DNA of 64,000 nt from Lentibacillus sp. JNUCC-1 (GTDB taxonomy: Bacteria > Bacillota > Bacilli > Bacillales > Amphibacillaceae): contig NZ_WHOH01000001.1 in NCBI RefSeq assembly GCF_009741735.1, positions 620,001 to 684,000 of the forward strand. Reading direction: 5' to 3'. The position numbers and the translations under genes are program-made. Shown here one piece after another: positions 1 through 8,585 of this stretch (its first letter is position 1; each line of letters begins with the position of its first letter). Under the pieces are notes generated by a model. The model made no database searches. It was not told the origin of the DNA and was given only the letters and a program-made list of their open reading frames with translations.

Positions 1-965
1 TTTTCCTGATTCAGCTCGTGAATGGAGCCATACAAAGTTGATGTCTTACCCGAACCCGTCGGCCCTGTCAACAGAACGAGCCCTGATGGCAAGCCCAATA
101 ATTGCTTATACTTACCCAAGTTCTCCTGTGAAAATCCGAGTTCGCCAATCTGCCGGAGGGCGTTGGACAAATCCAGCACCCGGATCACGATTTTCTCCCC
201 GTTTACAGTCGGAAGCGAAGAAATCCGCAAGTCCACGGGTGTCACACCGATCGTTGTTTTAATCCGTCCGTCTTGAGGCAGACGGGTTTGGGTAATGTCC
301 AAGTCCGCGAGAATTTTAATCCGGGCGATTAACGAATTCTGCACACTTTTCGGGACAACCTTGTCATGGCGCAACTGACCATCAATCCGGTAACGCACAT
401 CGACATGCGCTTCTTGCGGGTCCAAGTGAATGTCACTTGCTTTCAGTTGAATGCCGGTCGTAAGGATTTGATCCAGCAACTCGATGACAGACGTCCCGGC
501 ACCATCATCTGTCATTGTGGCCGCCATCTCATCTTCCTGTTTGTAATAATGCTTGTTGATTGCATATAAAATATCATCCTGTGTTGCAATAACCGGATAG
601 ATCGGCAACCCCGTCGACAATTCCATATCGTCAATCACAAAATAATCCATAGGATCCTTCATGGCAATCATCAATTGATCATCCTGAATTTTAAGCGGCA
701 TAATATATTGTTCTTGGGCGTATTCACGCGTCACATAACCAAGCACCCGTTCATCAATCGGATATTGATACAACGACACATGCGGAATCCCCAGCTGGAA
801 TTCGAGCACTTCAATAAGCTGTTTCTCTGTAATGTAACCATGCTCAAGCAGCGCATCGCCGAGCTTCTGATTCGGTTTCTTATGCTCAATAGCATCTTCA
901 ATCTGTATCTCAGTAACAAGCCCTGCATCCTGAAGCAGATCGCCAAGGCGTTTTCGTTGTGCCAT
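1..965 (-). CDS. Type IV pilus / type II secretion assembly ATPase, PilB/GspE family (3' part outside window)
   Basis: Reading leftward from an ATG at 965, the frame stays open to the window edge (about 321 residues). Residues 1-150 look like the MshEN/T2SSE N-terminal domain (starts MAQRKRLGDLLQDAG). The ATPase core follows, with ASDIHLDPQE and the Walker A motif GPTGSGKTS near residues 300-315. The Walker B and zinc-binding parts lie beyond the edge. The family hydrolyses ATP on the cytoplasmic side to drive pilin polymerisation. The N-terminal MshEN domain suggests PilB rather than the shorter competence ATPase ComGA. It is the third gene of a leftward operon after two pilin-like genes. 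Confidence 0.9.
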   Translation of the reverse strand, partial: MAQRKRLGDLLQDAGLVTEIQIEDAIEHKKPNQKLGDALLEHGYITEKQLIEVLEFQLGIPHVSLYQYPIDERVLGYVTREYAQEQYIMPLKIQDDQLMIAMKDPMDYFVIDDMELSTGLPIYPVIATQDDILYAINKHYYKQEDEMAATMTDDGAGTSVIELLDQILTTGIQLKASDIHLDPQEAHVDVRYRIDGQLRHDKVVPKSVQNSLIARIKILADLDITQTRLPQDGRIKTTIGVTPVDLRISSLPTVNGEKIVIRVLDLSNALRQIGELGFSQENLGKYKQLLGLPSGLVLLTGPTGSGKTSTLYGSIHELNQE

Positions 966-994
966 ATCTATTTCCCCCTGCATTGTCATGACAT

Positions 995-1414
995 TTATTC
1001 GAGTGTGATTGTGATCGATTGTTCGATTTCGGCTGTACGGTCTTGAGCTGTACCGATGCTTGTGAAAGTGATTTCCAGCTCGTCCTCGCTTATCTCATTT
1101 TGGGTGACGTTGGTGATTTCAAAATACGTATTGTTTTCAATCGTTTTTTCAGGTGGTTCCGGAAGTTTGTTCACAACATCTTGGATCGTTTCAAATTCTT
1201 GACCATCAAGTGTTTCATCAACAAGTGTCTGATAATACGTCACACCCATCTCCGCTAAAGACCGTGCTTCGATCGTTTCCTCTGTCGTCTCTACCTGTTT
1301 CCTCGTGTTCATCACTTGATAGGTCAACGTCAGCGTGAAAAGAAGCATTAACGTTATGATCATAATCGTAAGTACAAGCGCCGCTCCCCGCTCATTCTTC
1401 AGATGCTTCATCAT
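995..1414 (-). CDS. PilX-like pilus assembly / minor pseudopilin protein
   Basis: About 139 residues. A short basic N-terminus (MMKHLKNERGAALVLTIMI) leads straight into one hydrophobic helix (about residues 8-30). A Glu/Thr-rich extracellular part follows. The NERGAALV sequence is the PilX N-terminal pattern, without the usual FTLxE prepilin motif. The ATG pair at 1414/1411 is preferred because AGGTG lies 5-8 bases upstream; the frame also opens at a GTG at 1420. It overlaps the upstream prepilin gene by about 23 bases and precedes the PilB-type ATPase by 29 bases, so the three are probably co-translated. Function as minor pilin or priming factor is inferred. Confidence 0.7.
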   Translation of the reverse strand: MMKHLKNERGAALVLTIMIITLMLLFTLTLTYQVMNTRKQVETTEETIEARSLAEMGVTYYQTLVDETLDGQEFETIQDVVNKLPEPPEKTIENNTYFEITNVTQNEISEDELEITFTSIGTAQDRTAEIEQSITITLE

Positions 1415-1823
1415 CAGCACCTGCCTTTATATATGTATACTTTTCACTGTGGCGTTTCCCGTCAGGAGCGAAAATGCGGATCTTAGCTCTGTTTAACGAC
1501 ACATCAGTTTCTCGGCACACATCCAGCTTGACCGTATATGTCCTGCCATCCACTTGATAGGTTGAAAAACTCCCGAGTTCGCCATATGTACGTGCGCCTG
1601 GGCAGTCTGGAACATTCGGCAAATCTATATTTTCAACATCATTCATCACTTGTCCAAGAAGATTGCTAGACGTCAATTGATCCTCAGATTGCTGAGACCA
1701 TGTCATAATTTGTGGAAAAATCGGCAACATCACAGCAACAACCATAGCCAAAAGCGCAATAGATGTTATAATCTCTATAAGGGTAAAACCATTTTCTCTG
1801 GAAAAAGATGTAGGCATCCGCAT
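1392..1823 (-). CDS. Type IV prepilin-like protein (N-terminal methylation motif)
   Basis: 143 residues from the ATG at 1823, preceded by GGGGAG at good spacing; the open frame extends further upstream but without a ribosome site. The N-terminus carries a prepilin peptidase site: ENGFTLIEIITSIALLAM, with cleavage expected after Gly and Glu at +5 of the mature protein, followed by one hydrophobic helix. Two Cys pairs in the C-terminal part (DCPGAR, DVCRE) could form a disulfide. First gene of the leftward pilus operon. Its start region faces the divergent prepilin gene across a 140-bp intergenic stretch. Confidence 0.8.
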   Translation of the reverse strand: MRMPTSFSRENGFTLIEIITSIALLAMVVAVMLPIFPQIMTWSQQSEDQLTSSNLLGQVMNDVENIDLPNVPDCPGARTYGELGSFSTYQVDGRTYTVKLDVCRETDVSLNRAKIRIFAPDGKRHSEKYTYIKAGADDEASEE

Positions 1824-1963
1824 GTGACTCACTCCCCGAGGACCTGCATTTGTAATCTTAGCGTAACAAAGAAAGAGATCAGTTGAAAGCTTACGACATC
1901 TTTCTATCAATCTTCTATACATACAGTCTAGGACTATTATACCATTATATTGGATGTGATAAC

Positions 1964-3142
1964 ATGATACAGCCCAAATTAAAAAACGAACACGGCATGA
2001 CCCTAGTCGAACTACTCGCCGCACTCGCTCTATTTTCGATCGTCATCGTGCTTGGCGGAAGTCTGATCAGCTCAATGTCTAGTAGCGAAAAGTCTGTTAG
2101 TGGGGATATTAGTTTGCAGCAGAAGACGAATGTGCTGATGAGTGAAATGCGGGAAGCTTATTATAGTGGGACAGGTGTAGGGGATTTGTATGTGGATTTG
2201 GAAGCGCTGGGGCTGTCGGTTCAGGGTACTGAGATTAAGAACGACGGGAAGTTCCTTAATATAAAAAATAATTACATTGAAGGCGTGAATTTTGAAAAAC
2301 CGCTTTCTGTAAAGCTTACTACCTCAGCTGGCCCACAAGAAGTTACTGTGGAATCGACTTGGAAGCAGACGGATAAAAAAGAAATTTCCTTACAAAAATC
2401 AAGGAAGGCACAACCACCTAAGTTGGAGGATTACGAATGGGGTAAAGAAATAGATGAGCTTCCTTGTGATAGTGATGGAAATGTAAAGTGGTCAGGAAAG
2501 AAATACGAAAAAAACTGTAAACCAAAGAAAAAACATCATAATATTAATGGTGCACTATGGATTACCAATGACATGAAAGAACCAGATGTAAACAATAAAA
2601 AACATTATGATATTAAAATTGAAAAAGATTTGTTTTCAGATGAAGAGTTTGAGACAGAGGAACATTGGTCTATCTTAGTAGGTAAGAGTGCCATTTTTCA
2701 TGAAGAAGTTGATCTAGAAGATCATTCTCGCTTAGAGATAATCGAAAACGCTTTTTTCATAGGCAAAGAAGGCGAGGACAATGACGACGCAGAAGTAGAA
2801 TTAGAAAAAAAAGCAAAATTAATTATTAGAAAAAGTGCCTTCTTCCACGGAGATGTAGAAGTGGGAGAAGACGATAATGCTGGAGCTGAAATAAAAATAG
2901 AAGGAAATGGGACTTTTAATAAAGACCTAGTTTTAGACAAAAACTCTGAAGTATTTATTACCCAAAACGGATTCTTTTATGGTGCCCTCGAAATAGAAAA
3001 TAATGCATCTATAAATATATTTCAAGATGCCAAATTTAAAAAAACAGATGATTACGATATAGCAGGTACTATCTGTGTAGAAGGAGAGGTATCACCAAGT
3101 AATTTCATCTATGAAGTTAGTAAAAAATGTAAGAACAAATAA
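1964..3142 (+). CDS. Prepilin-like protein with a long repetitive, beta-helix-like passenger
   Basis: 392 residues from the ATG at 1964. The N-terminus is a clear prepilin signal (NEHGMTLVELLAALALFSIV). After about residue 150 comes a charged, repetitive region. Units of roughly 22-30 residues recur, each with an Ala/Gly-Phe-Phe step followed by alternating hydrophobic residues: SAIFHEEVDL, NAFFIGKEGE, SAFFHGDVEV, NGTFNKDLVL, NGFFYGALEI, DAKFKK. The pattern suggests stacked beta strands as in bactofilins or right-handed beta-helices; this is inference. The 3' two thirds are clearly more A+T-rich than the first 300 bases, suggesting the passenger was acquired or exchanged. Divergent from the pilus operon and ended by the hairpin at 3148. 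Confidence 0.7.
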   Translation: MIQPKLKNEHGMTLVELLAALALFSIVIVLGGSLISSMSSSEKSVSGDISLQQKTNVLMSEMREAYYSGTGVGDLYVDLEALGLSVQGTEIKNDGKFLNIKNNYIEGVNFEKPLSVKLTTSAGPQEVTVESTWKQTDKKEISLQKSRKAQPPKLEDYEWGKEIDELPCDSDGNVKWSGKKYEKNCKPKKKHHNINGALWITNDMKEPDVNNKKHYDIKIEKDLFSDEEFETEEHWSILVGKSAIFHEEVDLEDHSRLEIIENAFFIGKEGEDNDDAEVELEKKAKLIIRKSAFFHGDVEVGEDDNAGAEIKIEGNGTFNKDLVLDKNSEVFITQNGFFYGALEIENNASINIFQDAKFKKTDDYDIAGTICVEGEVSPSNFIYEVSKKCKNK

Positions 3143-3147
3143 TAGAT

Positions 3148-3173
3148 CCAGACTCTCTCAAGAGAGAGCCTGG
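3148..3173. terminator. Hairpin between convergent prepilin and alcohol dehydrogenase genes
   Basis: CCAG-a-CTCTCTC-aa-GAGAGAG-c-CTGG forms a near-perfect 11-bp stem with a two-base loop between two convergent genes. U-tracts are weak on both sides, so termination is likely but not certain. Confidence 0.6.
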
Positions 3174-3182
3174 AATACTATC

Positions 3183-4202
3183 TTACAAACTCATATCAAT
3201 AACCATCCGTCCTTGAATGGTCCCATCTTCCATCTCTTGAAAGATCTCATTAATTTCTTCCAGTTTACGAGGTTGGACGATTGGGACGACGATGCCTTCT
3301 GCACCAAACATAAAGGCCTCTTCAAGGTCTTTTCGGGTTCCGACGAGGGAGCCGATGACTTCGATGCCGTCGAGAACGCTTTTGATGATATCAAGGTCCA
3401 TTTTTTCTGGAGGTAGCCCAACGTTGACGACTTTGGCGGTTGGACGTACCGAGTTAACGGCTTGATTGAATGCGGCTTTTGATACGGCCGTAACTACAGC
3501 TGAATGGGCCCCACCAACTTCTTTCTGGATAAGCTGATCGACATTGTCAAGTTTAGCGGCGTTATAGATTAAATCAGCACCGACTTCTTTAGCGAGTTCC
3601 AATTTATCATCATTCACATCTACAGCGATCACTTTGGCATTGAAAACGCGTTTGGCATATTGGATGGCAAGGTTTCCGAGACCACCAGCACCGAAAATGA
3701 CCATCCATTCCCCTGGATTAACCGCTGCAACCTTAATCGCTTTGTAAGTGGTAACGCCGGCACAGGTGATACTTGTTGCTTGTTGTGGATCCAGGCCTTC
3801 TGGTACTTTGACAGCATAATCCGCTGCTACAATACATTGTTCAGCCATGGCACCATCTACACTGAATCCTGCATTTTTAGCAGAGCGGCAAAATGTTTCT
3901 CGGCCTGTGACACAGTATTCACAGGTACCACAGCCTTCAAAGAACCAAGCGATGCTGACTCGGTCTCCCACTTTCAAACTGGTAACATCGGCTGCGATTT
4001 CTTTTACGACCCCAACACCTTCATGACCGATAACCCGACCTGGGACAGCACCAAAGTCTCCTTTTGCAACATGGAGATCTGTATGACAGACCCCACAATA
4101 CTCCACATCCACCAGTGCTTCTCCAGATTCTAGAGCTCGTACAGGCATCTCCTTTACATCTATTAATTTGTCTTTTGATGAACTGACCACTGCTGCTCTC
4201 AT
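3183..4202 (-). CDS. adhP: Zinc-dependent alcohol dehydrogenase, AdhP type
   Basis: 339 residues, the usual AdhP length. It interconverts primary alcohols and aldehydes using NAD(H) in the cytoplasm. The catalytic zinc ligands are in [10 protein letters not shown] and GHEGVGVV. The structural zinc cysteines are [15 protein letters not shown]. The Rossmann nucleotide motif is [14 protein letters not shown], followed by VIAVDVND (Asp, consistent with NAD). The ATG at 4202 has GGAGGG six bases upstream. Single-gene unit ending at a convergent hairpin. Substrate cannot be read from sequence; ethanol/acetaldehyde is typical. Confidence 0.92.
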   Translation of the reverse strand: MRAAVVSSSKDKLIDVKEMPVRALESGEALVDVEYCGVCHTDLHVAKGDFGAVPGRVIGHEGVGVVKEIAADVTSLKVGDRVSIAWFFEGCGTCEYCVTGRETFCRSAKNAGFSVDGAMAEQCIVAADYAVKVPEGLDPQQATSITCAGVTTYKAIKVAAVNPGEWMVIFGAGGLGNLAIQYAKRVFNAKVIAVDVNDDKLELAKEVGADLIYNAAKLDNVDQLIQKEVGGAHSAVVTAVSKAAFNQAVNSVRPTAKVVNVGLPPEKMDLDIIKSVLDGIEVIGSLVGTRKDLEEAFMFGAEGIVVPIVQPRKLEEINEIFQEMEDGTIQGRMVIDMSL

Positions 4203-4318
4203 TCAAATCCCTCCACTTAATTTTATCATGCTCAACACTTCACAAAGTTGGATACAAATTAATTATAATGTGAAATGCGGTGTTTTACAAGTTCTAATTA
4301 AGTTTCAAACGATTAATT

Positions 4319-4366
4319 TAAAAAACTCGGCAAACAGTATAAACAGAATGTTCGTCGAGTTTTTAA
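4319..4366 (-). terminator. Terminator after osmC-like gene
   Basis: On the minus strand AAAAACTCG pairs with CGAGTTTTT around a long interrupted stem (GAACA/TGTT) and ends in a T-run. It lies about 25 bases after the stop codon at 4391. Confidence 0.6.
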
Positions 4367-4390
4367 TCAAATAATTGTGACATTTATTTT

Positions 4391-4840
4391 CTAGACTTTA
4401 ACCGTCCAACTGCTATTGATCTCAACACCCGCATCTTTCAATAAATTAAATAACGGGCATCTCTTTTCAACGACATACTGCAATTGATCAATGGCATCTT
4501 GATTCTCAGATGTATCTAGTATAATAGTAAGATCCACCTTTTGGAAATAGGTCTGAACATCTGCTACACCCAAGTATCCTCTCGGGTCAAGTGAACCATC
4601 GGCTGAGAATTCAAGTCCTTGATATGTAAAACCCTGTTCTTTGGCAACTTTAGCAACCATAATTGAGGTGCAGGCAGATAGACTTCCCAAGAAATATTCA
4701 AGTGGATTTGGTCCAGAGTTTCCCCCACCCAGCCGCTCAGGCTCGTCAACCGTAAAAGGATCAAGGTTCCTGACCTTTACAGTATTTTTCAGATTAGATT
4801 CCAGATGACCACTCACAGATAAAACAGCTTCTTTTTTCAT
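4391..4840 (-). CDS. OsmC/Ohr family thiol peroxidase-like protein
   Basis: 149 residues from the ATG at 4840, preceded by AAGGGGAA. OsmC-family proteins reduce organic hydroperoxides with two cysteines. Both are visible: the first in GSLSACTSIMVAK and the second in EKRCPLFNLLKDAG. The PNPLEYFLGSL motif before the first Cys is typical of the YhfA/OsmC branch rather than Ohr. Acts in the cytoplasm. Monocistronic with its own terminator. Confidence 0.88.
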   Translation of the reverse strand: MKKEAVLSVSGHLESNLKNTVKVRNLDPFTVDEPERLGGGNSGPNPLEYFLGSLSACTSIMVAKVAKEQGFTYQGLEFSADGSLDPRGYLGVADVQTYFQKVDLTIILDTSENQDAIDQLQYVVEKRCPLFNLLKDAGVEINSSWTVKV

Positions 4841-4994
4841 GTTACAATTCCCCTTTAATGTATTTAATAGTTCTATCAAAACACTATAACATAAGTATTG
4901 GGATTTGCAGGTGCTTGAAGTAAGACAACTACAATTCTTAAGATTTTATTTGCGTTGACCTCTTCCTTGCCTTTTTGGAATGATTCCCAACTCA

Positions 4995-5025
4995 AAAAAC
5001 CGGCCCCCAACAAAAGGGAACCGGT
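4995..5025 (-). terminator. Terminator after copZ
   Basis: On the minus strand AACCGGTTCCC...GGGGCCGGTTTTTT makes a strong stem followed by six T residues, starting about 17 bases past the copZ stop. Confidence 0.85.
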
Positions 5026-5041
5026 TCCTTATGATTATCGT

Positions 5042-5248
5042 TTATACAACAACATCATACCCCTGATCTTCAACAGCTTCACGCATTTGAGCGATAGTGA
5101 CAGACGCATCGTCGTATGAAACATCGACTTTGCCTGTGCCAAGGTTGACTTCAACAGTTTGCACGCCTTCGAGATTTTCGAGTGCGCCCTTTACTGCCTT
5201 TTCACAGTGTTCGCATGTCATGCCTGTTACATCTAATGTGGTTTGCAT
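5042..5248 (-). CDS. copZ: Copper chaperone CopZ
   Basis: 68 residues, one complete heavy-metal-associated (HMA) domain. The Cu(I)-binding motif is GMTCEHC at residues 9-15 (Cys12 and Cys15). It carries cuprous ion in the cytoplasm to copper ATPases. It lies downstream of the CopB-type ATPase gene with a 141-bp gap that can hold its own promoter, and is followed by a strong terminator. AAAGGAG precedes the ATG. Confidence 0.93.
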   Translation of the reverse strand: MQTTLDVTGMTCEHCEKAVKGALENLEGVQTVEVNLGTGKVDVSYDDASVTIAQMREAVEDQGYDVVV

Positions 5249-5389
5249 ATCATGAATTCTCCTTTATATAAAGTCTTGTTAATGCTTGTGCTAACAACTT
5301 CAGTTTACCACTGAAGATTGTGTTGCCTCAAATATTGTACACGTTTTTGATACCCGCATTTTCAATACGTTACACATCAATTGAACATT

Positions 5390-7405
5390 TTAAGCTTTCA
5401 GCAGCTTGGCGTTGATCGCGACAATAATGGTGCTTAGGCTCATCAGCACCGCTCCGACGGCTGGGCTGAGTATGATTCCAATCGGTGCCAGCACCCCTGC
5501 TGCAAGTGGAATTGCAATAATATTATACCCGGCAGCCCACCAAAGGTTTTGTACCATTTTACGGTAAGTTTTTCCCGAGAGGTCAACGAGTGAAACCACG
5601 TCTTTCGGATTGCTTTTGACAAGAACGACATCTGCTGATTCCATGGCCACGTCTGTTCCAGCTCCAATGGCGATGCCGAGATCTGCTGTAGCAAGGGCTG
5701 GTGCGTCATTGACACCGTCACCAGTCATCGCTGTTTTCCAGCCTTTGTTTTTCACCTTTGTCACTTGGTCAGCTTTTTCATCTGGGAGCACTTCTGCGTA
5801 TACTTCATCAATCTCCAGCTGGCGTGCGACCCAGTGGGCAACTTTTTCATTGTCACCGGTAAGCATAATTGAAACAATGCCTTTTTCCTTGAGTGACGCA
5901 ACCGCTTCTTTTGCCGTGTCACGCACCATATCCGCAAGTGCAACCATACCCACCAAGGTGTCATCCACCAAGACAAATACGACCGTCTTGCCTTCTTCGG
6001 ATAAAGCATTGAATCGCTTTTCGTCATACGTCAAGTTATGATTTTGTACATAGCCTGGGCTGACGACGTTGACTTGAGAGCCTTGAACTGTGCCTTGGAT
6101 GCCTTTTCCGGTGATCGATTCGAATGTTTCCACACGGCTGAGTTTAATGTCTTGTTCCTTGGCACTGTTCACAATACCTGTGGCAATAGGATGCTCGGAA
6201 TTCTGCTCCAAGCTGGCTGCCCAGTGGAGAACGTCTGTCTCGTTGTAGCCTGAACTTGGTACGATTTCGGTTACACCAAATTCCCCTTTCGTCAGGGTGC
6301 CCGTTTTGTCAAAAATGACGGCATCCAGATTTCGTGCGCCTTCAAACTGTGCTCTATTGCGGATCAAGAGTCCTTTTTTAGCGGAAATGGATGTTGATAC
6401 CGCTGCAACGAGTGGCGCGGCGAGGCCGAGTGCGTGCGGACATGTAATAACCATCACTGTTACCATGCGTTCAAGCGCCACATCAAACGCATAGCCTAGT
6501 GCCAGCCAAATGAAAAGTGTCACAAAGCCAGATAGAAGCGCAATGTAAAACAACCATTTAGCGGCGCGATTTGTGAGGTCCTGCGTTTTAGACTTGGATT
6601 CCTGTGCTTCTTTGACCATGGTGACGACTTGTGACAGATAGGAATCTTCACCTGTTTTTTCCACCGTAATTTTCAAAGAGCCTTCCTTATTCACAGAACC
6701 GCCAATCACCTCATCATCGAGCTTTTTCTCAATCGGCATGGATTCGCCTGTCAGCATGGACTCATCAACCGCTGATTCCCCATCAAAAATAGTGCCGTCC
6801 ACCGGAATCTTTTCCCCCGGTTTAACCAATACCCGGTCACCCTGTTGGAGGTCTGAGGTTGGAACGTCTGTGACCTGATCCTCATCGTCGAGTTTATGAG
6901 CCTCATTAGGCATCAATTTCACCAGCTCTTCCAGGGCATTGGAAGCGCCCATGACTGATCGCATTTCAATCCAATGGCCGAGCAGCATAATATCGATCAG
7001 TGTCGCCAGTTCCCAGAAGAAGTCTTTTCCTTCCCAGCCGAAAACGGTCATGGAACTGTACACATAGGCAACGAGAATCGCCAGTCCGATCAAGGTCATC
7101 ATGCCGGGATTTTTATCTTTTATTTCACTGTAGCCACCTATCAGAAATGGCCAGCCACCGTAAAAAAAGATGAACGTCGATAAGGCAAACACGATGTATT
7201 GGTCAAATGTAAACCGCCAGTCGACGCCGATAAAACTTTGGATCATCGGTGACATAATCAAGATTGGTACGGTTATAATAAGCGATATGAAAAAGCGCTT
7301 CTGAAAATCTTTGACCATATCACCGTGGTCGTGGTGATCGTGATCACCGTGGCTGTCATGATCATGATTTTCATGATGTTCCGCGTGGTTATGTGAATGT
7401 GCCAT
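5390..7405 (-). CDS. copB: P-type heavy-metal ATPase, CopB-like (CPH motif)
   Basis: 671 residues from the ATG at 7405, chosen because AAAGGAGG lies just upstream and the protein then begins with a His-rich metal-binding tail (about 15 His in the first 30 residues). Visible motifs in order: MLTGESMP (actuator), [12 protein letters not shown] (membrane metal site with CPH instead of CPC), [10 protein letters not shown] (phosphorylated Asp), SEHPIATGI (nucleotide domain) and GDGVNDAPA (hinge). CPH plus a His-rich N-terminus marks the P1B-3 subgroup, which exports copper. There is no HMA domain; the separate copZ just downstream could supply the metal. A possible metal-responsive dyad sits upstream at 7452. 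Confidence 0.92.
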   Translation of the reverse strand: MAHSHNHAEHHENHDHDSHGDHDHHDHGDMVKDFQKRFFISLIITVPILIMSPMIQSFIGVDWRFTFDQYIVFALSTFIFFYGGWPFLIGGYSEIKDKNPGMMTLIGLAILVAYVYSSMTVFGWEGKDFFWELATLIDIMLLGHWIEMRSVMGASNALEELVKLMPNEAHKLDDEDQVTDVPTSDLQQGDRVLVKPGEKIPVDGTIFDGESAVDESMLTGESMPIEKKLDDEVIGGSVNKEGSLKITVEKTGEDSYLSQVVTMVKEAQESKSKTQDLTNRAAKWLFYIALLSGFVTLFIWLALGYAFDVALERMVTVMVITCPHALGLAAPLVAAVSTSISAKKGLLIRNRAQFEGARNLDAVIFDKTGTLTKGEFGVTEIVPSSGYNETDVLHWAASLEQNSEHPIATGIVNSAKEQDIKLSRVETFESITGKGIQGTVQGSQVNVVSPGYVQNHNLTYDEKRFNALSEEGKTVVFVLVDDTLVGMVALADMVRDTAKEAVASLKEKGIVSIMLTGDNEKVAHWVARQLEIDEVYAEVLPDEKADQVTKVKNKGWKTAMTGDGVNDAPALATADLGIAIGAGTDVAMESADVVLVKSNPKDVVSLVDLSGKTYRKMVQNLWWAAGYNIIAIPLAAGVLAPIGIILSPAVGAVLMSLSTIIVAINAKLLKA

Positions 7406-7451
7406 TATAGGCCTCCTTTCACTTTCGGTATGATTTGCTTCTATTATGCCC

Positions 7452-7470
7452 AATACCCCCACGGTGTATT
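7452..7470 (-). promoter_or_regulatory. Candidate copper-responsive operator upstream of copB
   Basis: AATACCCC-CAC-GGTGTATT is an inverted repeat with 8-bp arms and one mismatch. On the minus strand it is followed after a few bases by CATAAT, a possible -10. The position and the TACCC/GGGTA-like arms recall CsoR-type operators. No regulator gene is seen nearby, so the assignment is tentative. Confidence 0.4.
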
Positions 7471-7514
7471 GATAAAACATAACATGTCGTATTAGAAAAT
7501 AATCTTATCAATTA

Positions 7515-7550
7515 AAAAGCAACTGTTCTGGCTAGCAGGACAGTTGCTTT
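7515..7550 (-). terminator. Terminator overlapping the stop of the YbgA-like gene
   Basis: On the minus strand AAAGCAACTGTCCTG pairs with CAGAACAGTTGCTTTTT (one mismatch) and ends in five T residues. It closes the leftward liaIHFSR-ybgA-like region ahead of copB. Confidence 0.85.
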
Positions 7551-7927
7551 CATGTATATGGCTGAAGGATGGTGCTGTTGATTAAGTAAGTGACTTGGTA
7601 TTTTTCTGCCAGATGTTTGATGAAATGGAGGAGTTTTTCTCGTTCAACTTCCCCATTCTGATAAGCTTGCTGAAGGTCGGCGAATCTGGCCTTTTCCTCT
7701 GGGGTGGCTTGCTTTTTGAAATACCCCCACATGTGCTGGCAGGCGTTGAGGACAGAGCCCTGTGTCGGGAGGTGGGCTTTTGCATCGGCAATCAAACGCT
7801 CGACTTCGGAAAGTGAGCTGTCTCTTTTCAATGTTTCTCTGATGATGATGTAGTGCTTTTGACTGTGCAGCATAACCGCATACTTTTCTTCCCGCCAAAG
7901 TTTTTCTATTTCAGAGCGCTCACTCAA
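7550..7927 (-). CDS. YbgA-like DUF1722 protein
   Basis: 125 residues. The sequence LWREEKYAVMLHSQKHYIIIRE matches the start of the DUF1722/YbgA domain as I remember it. The family's biochemical role is not settled; in other bacteria it is often fused to DUF523. Here it stands alone as a full single domain. The start is a TTG with AAAGGAGG at good spacing. It lies 25 bases downstream of liaR in the same direction and is probably the last gene of that transcript. No membrane segment is visible. Confidence 0.65.
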   Translation of the reverse strand: MSERSEIEKLWREEKYAVMLHSQKHYIIIRETLKRDSSLSEVERLIADAKAHLPTQGSVLNACQHMWGYFKKQATPEEKARFADLQQAYQNGEVEREKLLHFIKHLAEKYQVTYLINSTILQPYT

Positions 7928-7952
7928 AATACGACCTCCTTTTGATTGAAAG

Positions 7953-8585
7953 CTATTTTACAAGGTCATGTTTGTAGGCGTAAATCGCTGCCTGGGTACG
8001 GTCCTGAACTTGGAGTTTACCGAGAATATTACTCACGTGAACCTTCACTGTTTTCAGGGCAATAAACAATGTCTCGGCGATTTCCTGATTCGTCTTACCT
8101 TCAGCAATGAACAGAAGCACTTCCATCTCCCTGTCTGTTAATTGTTCATGCAAAAGTTCCGGCTGCCCGCCGCGCATTTTGGTCATGATTTTTCCAGCGA
8201 CTTCGGGCTCAAGAATCGATTGGCCCTGATGCGTGGAACGGATGGCTTTGGCGATTTCGCTGGCTTTGGATGTTTTAAGCATGTAACTGACCGCGCCTGC
8301 TTCAAGGGCAGGGTACACTTTTTCATCATCCAGAAAACTGGTCACGATGATGATTTTAGCTTCTGGCCATTGGGCGATAATCTTTTCTGTCGCTTCGATG
8401 CCATCCATTTCTTTCATGACAAGGTCCATCAGAATAATATCCGGTTTCAACTCGAGGGCCAGGTCCACTGCCTCCCCGCCGTCGCTTGCTTCTGCGATGA
8501 CTTCGATATCGGGCTGTCCGGATAAATAGGCCGATACCCCGATGCGGACCATTTCATGATCATCTGCAAACAAAACGTTAATCAT
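7953..8585 (-). CDS. liaR: LiaR/VraR-type response regulator (NarL family)
   Basis: 210 residues from the ATG at 8585. Receiver domain at residues 1-120 with the acidic pair in FADDHE, the phospho-acceptor Asp in IILMDLVMKEMDG and the conserved Lys in YMLKTSK. A LuxR-type helix-turn-helix occupies residues 145-205 (LTDREMEVLLFIAEGKTNQEIA...KTVKVHVSNIL). The start overlaps the liaS stop, so the two are translationally coupled. It should activate the liaI promoter on cell-wall-antibiotic stress, as in Bacillus subtilis; that is by homology. Confidence 0.93.
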   Translation of the reverse strand: MINVLFADDHEMVRIGVSAYLSGQPDIEVIAEASDGGEAVDLALELKPDIILMDLVMKEMDGIEATEKIIAQWPEAKIIIVTSFLDDEKVYPALEAGAVSYMLKTSKASEIAKAIRSTHQGQSILEPEVAGKIMTKMRGGQPELLHEQLTDREMEVLLFIAEGKTNQEIAETLFIALKTVKVHVSNILGKLQVQDRTQAAIYAYKHDLVK

